DNA from: an uncultured Chloroflexota bacterium
Lineage (GTDB): Bacteria > Chloroflexota > Anaerolineae > Aggregatilineales > Phototrophicaceae
DNA: 6,483 bases
Direction: 5' to 3'
Assembly: GCA_937870805.1 (NCBI GenBank)
Contig: CALMZT010000012.1
Location: forward strand, 1-6,483
The notes beneath the pieces were generated by a model. That model did not search any database. It saw only the letters and a program-made list of their open reading frames with translations, and was not told the DNA's origin. The stretch's first letter is position 1; each line of letters opens with the position of its first letter. The position numbers were made by a program, and so were the translations under genes. Shown in pieces: positions 1-5,283 of the stretch.

Positions 1-1
1 G

Positions 2-295
2 TTATATCGTTGTCAAAAAGCAGTTTCTGCAAGAGCTAGTTTATTTTCAAACGCTGTCCTAACGTTAAAGTTAAATGTAAGCGAAAAAATCAGTGACATA
101 ACAGGCATTTTCGGTGGTCATCCCACGACAGTGAGGTATGAATTTTGGACATTTTGTATGTCACAATCTCACCTACAAAAATACACAGCTAGTTATCATT
201 ATAGCCGAAATTATCGTTTTAGAACGTTTGTTCTTGGTTCGAATATAGCAAGGGTAGGAAATGCACCCCTTGACTCTTCACCTGCATACCGCTAA
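2..295 (+). CDS. unrecognised open frame, 5'-truncated by window edge (possible 3' end of a gene)
   Basis: Codons starting at position 2 stay open for 97 codons and end at TAA 293-295; the other two plus-strand frames and all minus-strand frames are interrupted repeatedly over the same stretch. There is no start codon with a convincing ribosome binding site inside, so if it is a gene it begins left of the window. The translation is rich in Tyr, Phe, Ser, His and Arg and I recognise no family. Its middle contains SDITGIFGGHPTTVRYEF, faintly like a recombinase GHxxxTxxY box or a resolvase-type helix-turn-helix, but spacing fits neither properly. The candidate tRNA promoter overlaps its last codons. 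In AT-rich DNA a frame this long by chance is uncommon but possible. An alternative reading is a shorter frame in another phase ending at TAA 60-62, with the rest intergenic. Confidence 0.25.
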   Translation, partial: LYRCQKAVSARASLFSNAVLTLKLNVSEKISDITGIFGGHPTTVRYEFWTFCMSQSHLQKYTASYHYSRNYRFRTFVLGSNIARVGNAPLDSSPAYR

Positions 296-298
296 AAT
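270..298 (+). promoter_or_regulatory. sigma-70-type promoter of tRNA-Phe
   Basis: TTGACT at 270-275 (5 of 6 to TTGACA) is followed, after a 17-bp spacer, by TAAAAT at 293-298 (5 of 6 to TATAAT). Transcription would start near 305, giving a roughly 43-nt leader before the tRNA at 348. Position, spacing and orientation all fit. It overlaps the stop codon of the doubtful open frame 2-295. Confidence 0.65.
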
Positions 299-307
299 GC
301 AGTTCAA

Positions 308-330
308 GTTAACAGAATATGGTTAACAGA
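308..330 (+). repeat. 14-bp-period direct repeat in the tRNA leader
   Basis: GTTAACAGA occurs at 308-316 and again at 322-330, so the units are spaced 14 bp apart, and each contains the palindrome GTTAAC. It lies between the predicted transcription start and the mature tRNA 5' end. It may be a protein site or simply a short slippage duplication; no function can be read from it. Confidence 0.5.
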
Positions 331-347
331 TAATAAGTTAGTAAGAC

Positions 348-419
348 GCCGAGGTGGCACAGGGGTAGCGCGGCTCACTGAAAATGAGTAGGTCGTCGGT
401 TCAAATCCGACCCTCGGCA
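348..419 (+). tRNA. tRNA-Phe (anticodon GAA)
   Basis: The cloverleaf folds by eye. The acceptor stem 348-354 pairs perfectly with 412-418, with discriminator A419. The D arm is 357-371. The anticodon stem 373-377/385-389 closes with a G-U pair and carries loop CTGAAAA, giving anticodon GAA at 380-382. The variable loop is five nucleotides (390-394). The T arm 395-411 has a perfect five-pair stem and loop TTCAAAT. CCA is not encoded (A419 is followed by C420 A421), so it must be added by a nucleotidyltransferase. One oddity is an A-C mismatch in the D stem (A359 opposite C369, positions 12/23). It delivers phenylalanine at UUC/UUU codons. It is transcribed alone from the promoter at 270-298 and ends at the hairpin just downstream. 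Confidence 0.95.
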
Positions 420-424
420 CACAA

Positions 425-461
425 AAAAACTCAATCATTAAAAGGTTGAGTTTTTGTTTTT
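425..461. terminator. bidirectional intrinsic terminator between tRNA-Phe and the XRE gene
   Basis: A perfect 10-bp stem (AAAAACTCAA 425-434 with TTGAGTTTTT 446-455) surrounds an 11-nt loop and runs into a T-rich tract ending at 461. The A run at 423-429 gives a U tract when read on the minus strand. The hairpin can therefore end the tRNA transcript from the left and the XRE transcript, whose stop codon is at 472-474, from the right. Confidence 0.85.
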
Positions 462-471
462 AGAAACAGTA

Positions 472-807
472 TTATCTCTGCTGCGCTGCAAGTAGCGTAA
501 ATGTTTGCAGCGCTCCAAGAATTGTTCCCTGACGCAATTCGTCAATCAGTCGGCGTTCCAAAGAATTTAGCGTCTCCTCTCGAATATCGGGATTTGGTAA
601 ATCGGACTTCCCTAAGAGATAATCCGTACTTACATCTAACACATCCGCCATTCGCCGAATAACATCCCCCGTAGGTTGAACATCACCACTCTCATAGCGG
701 TTAATCATGCGAGTTCCCGATTTGATTTTTTCGCCAAGCTCTTCCTGAATGTAGCCTGCTGCTTTGCGTAACTCACGTAAGCGATCTCCGCGAAAAGCCT
801 TTTCCAT
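472..807 (-). CDS. XRE/Cro-C1-type transcriptional regulator
   Basis: A 111-residue DNA-binding protein. Residues about 7-66 form a Cro/C1 helix-turn-helix: LRELRKAAG (helix 1), QEELGEKIK (helix 2), a recognition helix around 30-38 ending in the typical NRYESG, then P45 and the closing ADVLDVSTDYLLGKSD. Residues 70-111 are a short Glu/Leu-rich, probably helical tail that could mediate dimerisation. The start is ATG at 807, chosen because GGAG lies at 820-817 with a 9-nt spacer; a longer TTG-initiated frame from 822 would start inside that site. It diverges from the HNH nuclease gene over an AT-rich region with inverted half-sites, so it probably represses itself and its neighbour, as phage-type regulators do. 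A restriction-controller (C-protein-like) role is possible, but no methyltransferase is present here. The class is clear; the target is inferred. Confidence 0.9.
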   Translation of the reverse strand: MEKAFRGDRLRELRKAAGYIQEELGEKIKSGTRMINRYESGDVQPTGDVIRRMADVLDVSTDYLLGKSDLPNPDIREETLNSLERRLIDELRQGTILGALQTFTLLAAQQR

Positions 808-816
808 AAATACTTT

Positions 817-820
817 CTCC
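817..820 (-). promoter_or_regulatory. ribosome binding site of the XRE gene
   Basis: GGAG on the minus strand, 9 nt upstream of ATG 807. It decides the start codon: the upstream in-frame TTG at 822-820 would overlap it and have no site of its own. Confidence 0.6.
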
Positions 821-855
821 AAGTTATGATACTTGACAGGTTAAACCATAAAACA

Positions 856-920
856 CTTTACATAAAAGACTTTTTGGTATAAAATGTAAAGGACATATAT
901 ACGTAAAACATGAATTTACA
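856..920. promoter_or_regulatory. divergent promoter/operator region of the XRE-HNH pair
   Basis: A perfect 8-bp inverted repeat, CTTTACAT (856-863) and ATGTAAAG (884-891), has a 20-bp spacer. A third half-site TTTACA lies at 915-920, so the half-site cores 857-862, 885-890 and 915-920 sit about 28-30 bp apart, near three helical turns. TTTACA 857-862 plus TAAAAT 880-885, 17 bp apart, form a good plus-strand promoter (both 5 of 6) for the HNH gene. The complementary half-site 890-885 could serve as -35 for the XRE gene, but its -10 (TTTTAT, 867-862) is weaker. Binding by the XRE protein is inferred from this arrangement, not shown. Confidence 0.5.
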
Positions 921-944
921 AATATAGTATCCTATCTAAGCAGT

Positions 945-948
945 GAGG
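945..948 (+). promoter_or_regulatory. ribosome binding site of the HNH gene
   Basis: GAGG lies 6 nt before ATG 955. It favours ATG 955 over the in-frame GTG at 943, which would place the site inside the coding region. Confidence 0.6.
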
Positions 949-954
949 CAAGCC

Positions 955-1770
955 ATGACCATAAGTCAAGATGAAGAAAAGAAACACTGTCGTCGATGTG
1001 GAATGGATTTTCCCGCCACTACCGAACATTTTTACAAAGACAAGAAAGGCAAAAATGGGCTTCATGCCTATTGCAAGCGATGTACCATAGAATTAGAACA
1101 GAGTCGTCAACGAGGAAACGTAGATAAGGCGCGCGCATTACCAAAATCTGGTGTCGTTGAGGGACAAAAACAGTGTCAACAGTGCAAAAAATGGTTTCCC
1201 GCTACGATAGAATATTTTCATACAAGCAAAACTAATACGACAAGCGGGCTACACAGCTATTGTAAAAGCTGCTGTCTTGAGGCAGACAATGAGTGGAAGC
1301 AAAATAATCCAGAAAAAGTAAGGGAGGTAGGACGCCGCTGGAAGCAAGAACATCCTGATCGGGTGAAGCAGTATTACAATCCAGGACGACAGCGGGAACG
1401 ACGTATTGCTAATCCTGAAAAATCCAGAGAATACAGCGCAAGATGGCGCAAGAAGAATCCAGATAAAATTGCCGCTAAAAACGAACGGAGACGGGCACTC
1501 GAAGCAAACGCAGAAGGCGAATTCACATATAAAGACTGGCGGCGTCAGTATAAACTGCAAGGCGGATTATGCTGGTGGTGCTCCAGACCGAAGCGGCTTA
1601 CTGTCGATCACGTCAAGCCGCTAGCACGCGGCGGAACTCATTATCCGAGAAACATTGTGCTGGCATGTGCTAAATGTAACTGCTCAAAAGGCAAAAAACT
1701 GGCGTACAGCGAATGGCAGCCGCCGAAGCCGTTGCAATTAGCAAGCCCTCAAGAGGCAAAACAGGAATGA
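955..1770 (+). CDS. HNH endonuclease with two N-terminal zinc-ribbon-like modules
   Basis: A 271-residue predicted DNA nuclease. Two related Cys4 modules come first: C12-x2-C15 with C40-x2-C43, and C74-x2-C77 with C103-x2-C106. Both share the FPAT.E.F...GLH.YCK.C pattern seen in phage-type recombination-endonuclease-like fingers. Residues 117-180 are a very basic helical linker with about 15-residue repeats (N118PEK, H133PDR, N153PEK, N168PDK). The C-terminal HNH domain has structural C206-x2-C209, D218-H219 (H219 the likely general base), G226G227, N233, and C238-x2-C241 followed by N242 and K245; the usual last His of the HNH motif is not conserved, as in many family members. The start ATG 955 is set by GAGG at 945-948. 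It diverges from an XRE repressor and is transcribed alone up to a terminator. Such proteins occur in phages and mobile modules; cleavage specificity cannot be read from sequence. Confidence 0.9.
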   Translation: MTISQDEEKKHCRRCGMDFPATTEHFYKDKKGKNGLHAYCKRCTIELEQSRQRGNVDKARALPKSGVVEGQKQCQQCKKWFPATIEYFHTSKTNTTSGLHSYCKSCCLEADNEWKQNNPEKVREVGRRWKQEHPDRVKQYYNPGRQRERRIANPEKSREYSARWRKKNPDKIAAKNERRRALEANAEGEFTYKDWRRQYKLQGGLCWWCSRPKRLTVDHVKPLARGGTHYPRNIVLACAKCNCSKGKKLAYSEWQPPKPLQLASPQEAKQE

Positions 1771-1802
1771 TGTTGAGATTAGATTTAAGCCGATAGCAAC
1801 TG

Positions 1803-1831
1803 CCCGATCAGAGAAGGTCGGGTTTTTGTTT
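1803..1831 (+). terminator. intrinsic terminator of the HNH gene
   Basis: A 7-bp stem (CCCGATC 1803-1809 with GGTCGGG 1816-1822, one G-U pair) has a 6-nt loop and is followed by TTTTTGTTT. It lies 33 bp after the HNH stop codon. Confidence 0.8.
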
Positions 1832-1880
1832 GCAACGACAAAATGAGTCCATAACCAGTTGTGTTCGCTTTTATACCGTT

Positions 1881-1923
1881 TTTATCGTCTTTATCGCGCG
1901 TATTTTCTGAATTGTGCTAGTAT
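1881..1923 (+). promoter_or_regulatory. probable promoter of the LysM protein gene
   Basis: TGCTAGTAT at 1915-1923 is an extended -10 (TGn followed by TAGTAT, 4 of 6). No good -35 lies 17 bp upstream. A direct repeat of TTTATCG (1881-1887 and 1890-1896, 9-bp spacing) sits where an activator might bind. Weak evidence, mainly positional. Confidence 0.35.
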
Positions 1924-1956
1924 GAGACTGAGGGTTGTAATGTGGAGATTTATGCG

Positions 1957-3801
1957 ATGCGTTACCTGATACTCTTATGTTTCGTACTGCTGCTGGCTGT
2001 CGTGCCGGTGCTGGCGCAGCAGAACTGTCCTGTCGTGGTGCAGCAGGCGTTGCAGACACTCGGCAACAATTGTTCGGCGCTGGAGCGCAACAGCGCTTGT
2101 TATGGCTACAGACGTGTGCAAGCGACCTTTAACGAACCTGTTGAGGAGAACTTCTTCTCACAAATCGCGGATCGTGCTGGCTTGATGGACTTGCAAACAC
2201 TGCAAACTTTCCCCTTTGATACTACCACGAATGAATGGGGCATTGCCGTGATGAATGTCCAGGCAGATCTCCCCAATACGCTGCCGGGTCAAGCGGTGAC
2301 GTTTCTGCTGCTCGGTGATACTCAGGTGCAGAACGCTGTTGCCCCTGAAGCGGCATTTCAGCCTGTCAATCCCATCGACGTGATCACCAACGGTATCGCA
2401 AATTTGCGTTCTGTGCCGGACTTCAACGCACCGACAACCTTGACTCTACCCAATGGCACAACACTGCCTACCGATGGACGCAGCGAAGATCAATCTTTCC
2501 TGCGAGTGGTCTATCAGGAGCAGTTGATGTGGGTGAATGCGACGGCTGTCAATGGACCGGAGGCGCTGAACGAACTGCCGATTTTGCGCGGCAGCAACCG
2601 CACAGCAATGCAGTCGTTCTACTTCTCCAATGGTCTCGGCGAACCGGGCTGCACCGAAGCCCCATCGCTCCTTGCCATTGACACACCAGAGGATTTGCGC
2701 GTCACACTGTCCGTCAACGGCGCAGAGATCGTAGTCGGCTCGTTGATTACTTTCCAGACCACCCAAGACGGTGCGGTGATGACCGTTATCGAAGGCGGTG
2801 TTCGCAACGAAGACGGTTTGCTGATCTCGGCAGGTCAGGCATCGGATTTGGAATTGGACGAGGATAACAACATTGTGGAGTGGGGTGAACCCCGCCCGAT
2901 TACAACGGAAGAATTTACCGCTGGACAGACGGTACAGCAGGCGATGTTCAGCTTCAGAAATCCGACAGTAGCAGGGGTGGACGACGGCGTTTGCAGTTTT
3001 GGCGAGACGACAACGCATACTGTGGCTGCGGGCGACAACTTGTTCCGTATCGCGCTGCGCTACAACAGCACGGTCATCGACATCGCCACACTTAACAACA
3101 TCGGTGATGTGACCAGTATTAATGTGGGGCAGGTGTTGCAAATTCCCTGCGGCACGAACCAGAATGGGCAGGGTCCGATGGCGGGTATCACGCAGATACC
3201 GCCGTTGAATGTCACTGTCACAGCGATACCTGGTGCAACGGTGTGTTCCGGCTTCCGTCAAACGTCGCCGCTTGGCAGTTATCCCAATGGCGCGACCACA
3301 TTTTATTGGGATGGCGTTGCCACCGCAACCAACTATCGTGTGCTGATTTTCAACCAGCAAGGTGGGTTTGCGGCGGCATTTGCCACGCAGGGTAATCAAA
3401 CGAATGTGACCGGCGATATGTCGCCGAACACGGTTGGACAGGGTACAACCTTCACTTGGGCGGTGGAAGCACTGCTAAGCGGGCAAACGCTCTGCGTTAC
3501 ACCCGGATTAACGTTGGCACGCGATCAGTTTGCGCAGGGTGGTACCAGTGTGCCGGGTCCATCGTTGTCCCTGTCATGTCCGGGCAGCACGTCACTCATC
3601 TTGAATTGGTCAAATGTGACTCCTGGCTCCGTTATTAGCTGGAATCTCACCTCGCCGGGACCCTTGAGTGGTAATGTCACCTCACCAGGTTCAAGCGGTT
3701 CGCAGTTCCTGACGACGCCATCGCCATCAATGACCTACAGCGGCACGGCATCGTCTACCAATCCGGCGGTTACGCAGCCCGTATCCGTTTTCTGCCCATA
3801 A
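1957..3801 (+). CDS. secreted modular protein with SH3b-like, FecR-like and LysM regions
   Basis: A 614-residue protein with a Sec signal peptide: Arg2, hydrophobic core 3-19, likely cleavage after A20 (VPVLA/QQ), and no lipobox. Mature residues 24-130 hold C24, C39 and C48 in a CPVVVQQAL...NNC...RNSACYGY context. An SH3b-like stretch begins about N145 (NGIANLRSVPDF) and runs to about 205. A FecR-like beta-rich region (about 248-315: LRVTLSVNGAEIVVG...LLISAGQASDLE) follows. A LysM domain spans 353-397 (THTVAAGDNLFRIALRYN...INVGQVLQIP) and should bind peptidoglycan or another glycan. An Ig/FN3-like region (about 429-515) and a Ser/Thr/Gly/Pro-rich tail end the protein. The start ATG 1957 has GGAG at 1944-1947; GTG 1942 is an alternative that would lengthen the N-region. 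It probably acts outside the membrane as an envelope-associated adhesion or sensing protein; no enzymatic motif is visible. LysM and secretion are clear, SH3b and FecR assignments are by eye. Confidence 0.85.
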   Translation: MRYLILLCFVLLLAVVPVLAQQNCPVVVQQALQTLGNNCSALERNSACYGYRRVQATFNEPVEENFFSQIADRAGLMDLQTLQTFPFDTTTNEWGIAVMNVQADLPNTLPGQAVTFLLLGDTQVQNAVAPEAAFQPVNPIDVITNGIANLRSVPDFNAPTTLTLPNGTTLPTDGRSEDQSFLRVVYQEQLMWVNATAVNGPEALNELPILRGSNRTAMQSFYFSNGLGEPGCTEAPSLLAIDTPEDLRVTLSVNGAEIVVGSLITFQTTQDGAVMTVIEGGVRNEDGLLISAGQASDLELDEDNNIVEWGEPRPITTEEFTAGQTVQQAMFSFRNPTVAGVDDGVCSFGETTTHTVAAGDNLFRIALRYNSTVIDIATLNNIGDVTSINVGQVLQIPCGTNQNGQGPMAGITQIPPLNVTVTAIPGATVCSGFRQTSPLGSYPNGATTFYWDGVATATNYRVLIFNQQGGFAAAFATQGNQTNVTGDMSPNTVGQGTTFTWAVEALLSGQTLCVTPGLTLARDQFAQGGTSVPGPSLSLSCPGSTSLILNWSNVTPGSVISWNLTSPGPLSGNVTSPGSSGSQFLTTPSPSMTYSGTASSTNPAVTQPVSVFCP

Positions 3802-3815
3802 TGAACTGAATTTGT

Positions 3816-3845
3816 GTAGAGGCGTACCAATGTGTGCGCCTCTAC
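3816..3845. repeat. palindromic hairpin between convergent genes, REP-like
   Basis: GTAGAGGCGTAC (3816-3827) pairs with GTGCGCCTCTAC (3834-3845): 12 pairs including one G-U, with a 6-nt loop. It begins 14 bp after the LysM-protein stop and contains the DUF6285 stop codon (TAG, 3844-3842). Neither side has a T tract, so it is not a classical intrinsic terminator. It may protect both 3' ends or be one copy of a dispersed palindrome of the GTAGGGGCG type that I recall from Chloroflexota and cyanobacterial intergenic regions. Confidence 0.7.
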
Positions 3846-4261
3846 GATGATACCCCATCCTCTTGCGCCAGTGTTTGCAGATACTTCGGGTTGGCGACCT
3901 GTAGCTGCTCAATCGTCGTTGCCATTAAATGCTCAAACAGCGCTATTTTACGTTCGCCATCGTAGCGTCCGGCGCGAATGTTATCGCACAACTGCGTATT
4001 GCGTTCGTGCAGTATGCTAAAGATCAGGCGCGCATTATTCGGCACATCCATCGCGCCTTCCAGATGGTCGAGACGTGCCCATTCCGATTGGGCATGATCG
4101 GGTGCAAGTTTCAACTCACGCTCGACAACTCGCAGCACGTTGATCGCCACCAGCGTTTGAAAATAGAGTTTGCCATCGCCTTTGACGGCAGGGACAACGT
4201 GGTTTTCCAGATGTCCACGCACGGCGTCGATCAGTTCAGCGGCGGTGGGTCGGTCATACAT
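3842..4261 (-). CDS. DUF6285 family protein, likely partner of the phosphotransferase (LvaB-like)
   Basis: A 139-residue soluble, mostly helical protein. The family signature is at the N-terminus: RPTAAELIDAVRGHLENHV (4-22) with P24, then F34QTLVAINVLRVVEREL to L50. The region beyond about 65 is more variable, with an Asn/Arg-rich middle and a helical end. It is the last gene of a three-gene operon: only 2 bp separate it from the phosphotransferase stop, and AAAGGGG at 4277-4271, 9 nt from the ATG, serves as its ribosome site. DUF6285 genes regularly accompany APH-fold kinases of acyl-CoA catabolism. In levulinate degradation the small protein LvaB is needed with kinase LvaA to phosphorylate 4-hydroxyvaleryl-CoA; I infer the same partner role here. 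The protein has no obvious catalytic motif of its own. Equating DUF6285 with LvaB is from memory and should be treated as probable. Confidence 0.85.
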   Translation of the reverse strand: MYDRPTAAELIDAVRGHLENHVVPAVKGDGKLYFQTLVAINVLRVVERELKLAPDHAQSEWARLDHLEGAMDVPNNARLIFSILHERNTQLCDNIRAGRYDGERKIALFEHLMATTIEQLQVANPKYLQTLAQEDGVSS

Positions 4262-4263
4262 AC

Positions 4264-5280
4264 TTACAATCCCCTTTGTTGAATCAGGCGCAGCATCTCA
4301 AGCTGCATCTCGGCGGAACGGCGTCCGAGGCTGGCATATTCCACGCTCACATCGCGCCCAGAGAGATGACGATTTGCCTGCGCTAAACAAGTTACGCCCC
4401 AGCGCAGATTACCCATAATCTCCCACCAGTCGACAGCAGCACGATCAACCGTCACGCCGCTGGCCTGCTCATAGGCTCGCAGGAACGTCTCGCGGTCACT
4501 GAGTCCGGCGAAATGCAGATGTCCATTGCCGAAGCGCCAATCCCGCATACAGCAGTACCCCATTTCTTCGTGCGGGTCGCCAATGTGTCCGAATTCCCAA
4601 TCAATCACAGCGTTCAAGCCTTGCGTGCCGATGAGCAGGTTGCCGAGGCGGAAGTCACCATGCAGCACTGTGATACGCTCACTAGTCTGCGCGTGTCGCT
4701 CACACCAGCGCAAGCCATACGCGAAGGCAGGGTTTTGCGCGCTGAGTTTGTCAAGCATGTTCCGTACCTGATCCAGCGCTTGCTGCGCAGCACTTTGTCC
4801 TTCGGGAATGCGCGGCAAAAACTCCAACCCTTCAGCGGCAATGGCATGGATTTTTGCTAGCTGCTGCGCCATTTGCTGCGGGAGGGCAGCGCGTGCGTCA
4901 GCGAGTTCTGGCGCTTGAATGACTTTGCGCCCGATGGAAATACCTTCAACGTAATCCACGATGAAAAAAGACTGACTCAGCAGGTTGGGGTCGGTACATA
5001 AGAAGCGCGGGCGCGGCGCAAGCACGCCTTTTTGATATGCGGCGTCGATGAACTGATATTCTTGCTCACGGGTGAGGGCTTGCTCGTACATGACGGTGGA
5101 GAGGTCACGGCGCAGCACAAGTTTCTGCCGTTCACCGCCGATAGTGGCATCAATCAGCCACGTGTCGCGGGATGCACCGCCGGCAATCGGTTGTGCGTGA
5201 TGGATTTCGGTGGGAGTGCCGCTGACCTCAGTGAGATACTGTGAGAGGCGGTCTTTTAATGGGTTGAGTAAATCGTCCAT
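4264..5280 (-). CDS. APH-fold phosphotransferase, predicted 4-hydroxyacyl-CoA kinase (LvaA/ACAD10-11 kinase-like)
   Basis: A 338-residue cytosolic kinase of the aminoglycoside-phosphotransferase fold. Visible elements are the nucleotide-binding GGASRDTW loop (34-41), VLRRD (55-59) with the likely ATP-binding basic residue, the hinge-type FFIVDYVEG (105-113), the catalytic loop HGDFRLGN (207-214; D209 base, N214 metal) and IDWEFGHIGDP (226-236; D227 in the DFG-equivalent position). The IDWEF.H.GDP form and the C-terminal MGNLRWGV segment resemble the kinase parts of ACAD10/ACAD11 and LvaA rather than antibiotic kinases. It would phosphorylate the 4-hydroxyl of a 4-hydroxyacyl-CoA, priming it for the dehydrogenase-like partner. 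ATG 5280 lies 3 bp after the SnoaL-gene stop with no strong ribosome site of its own, which suggests translational coupling. Fold and motifs are certain; the substrate is inferred from the neighbouring DUF6285 and acyl-CoA dehydrogenase genes. Confidence 0.88.
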   Translation of the reverse strand: MDDLLNPLKDRLSQYLTEVSGTPTEIHHAQPIAGGASRDTWLIDATIGGERQKLVLRRDLSTVMYEQALTREQEYQFIDAAYQKGVLAPRPRFLCTDPNLLSQSFFIVDYVEGISIGRKVIQAPELADARAALPQQMAQQLAKIHAIAAEGLEFLPRIPEGQSAAQQALDQVRNMLDKLSAQNPAFAYGLRWCERHAQTSERITVLHGDFRLGNLLIGTQGLNAVIDWEFGHIGDPHEEMGYCCMRDWRFGNGHLHFAGLSDRETFLRAYEQASGVTVDRAAVDWWEIMGNLRWGVTCLAQANRHLSGRDVSVEYASLGRRSAEMQLEMLRLIQQRGL

Positions 5281-5283
5281 AGT

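Noticed and set aside
70..160. Tyrosine-recombinase active-site box in the left-edge open frame
   Set aside because: GGHPTTVRY has only six residues between His and Tyr positions instead of about nine, and no RxxH or upstream Arg context is visible.
131..172. Nested inverted repeats GTGAG/CTCAC around GACAT/ATGTC
   Set aside because: The stems are only 5 bp each and unequally spaced; expected by chance in AT-rich DNA.
228..250. tRNA T-arm remnant (GGTTCGAAT)
   Set aside because: The flanks do not form a five-pair T stem and no acceptor or anticodon arm lies around it.
1249..1560. Minus-strand frame of about 100 codons opposite the HNH gene
   Set aside because: It mirrors a clear coding region with intact Cys4 and HNH motifs, has no ribosome site, and its translation looks like the antisense of a Lys/Arg-rich protein.
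348..1831. tRNA-anchored genomic island with att sites
   Set aside because: No repeat of the tRNA 3' end was found elsewhere in the window and no integrase gene is present, so only a module-like appearance can be claimed.
2446..3399. Long minus-strand frame opposite the LysM-protein gene
   Set aside because: The plus strand encodes recognisable signal peptide and LysM sequence; the opposite frame gives a Cys/Arg/His-rich translation with no recognisable motif.
4264..5280. Aminoglycoside resistance gene
   Set aside because: The fold is shared, but IDWEFGHIGDP, the DUF6285 partner and the ACAD neighbour point to acyl-CoA metabolism.
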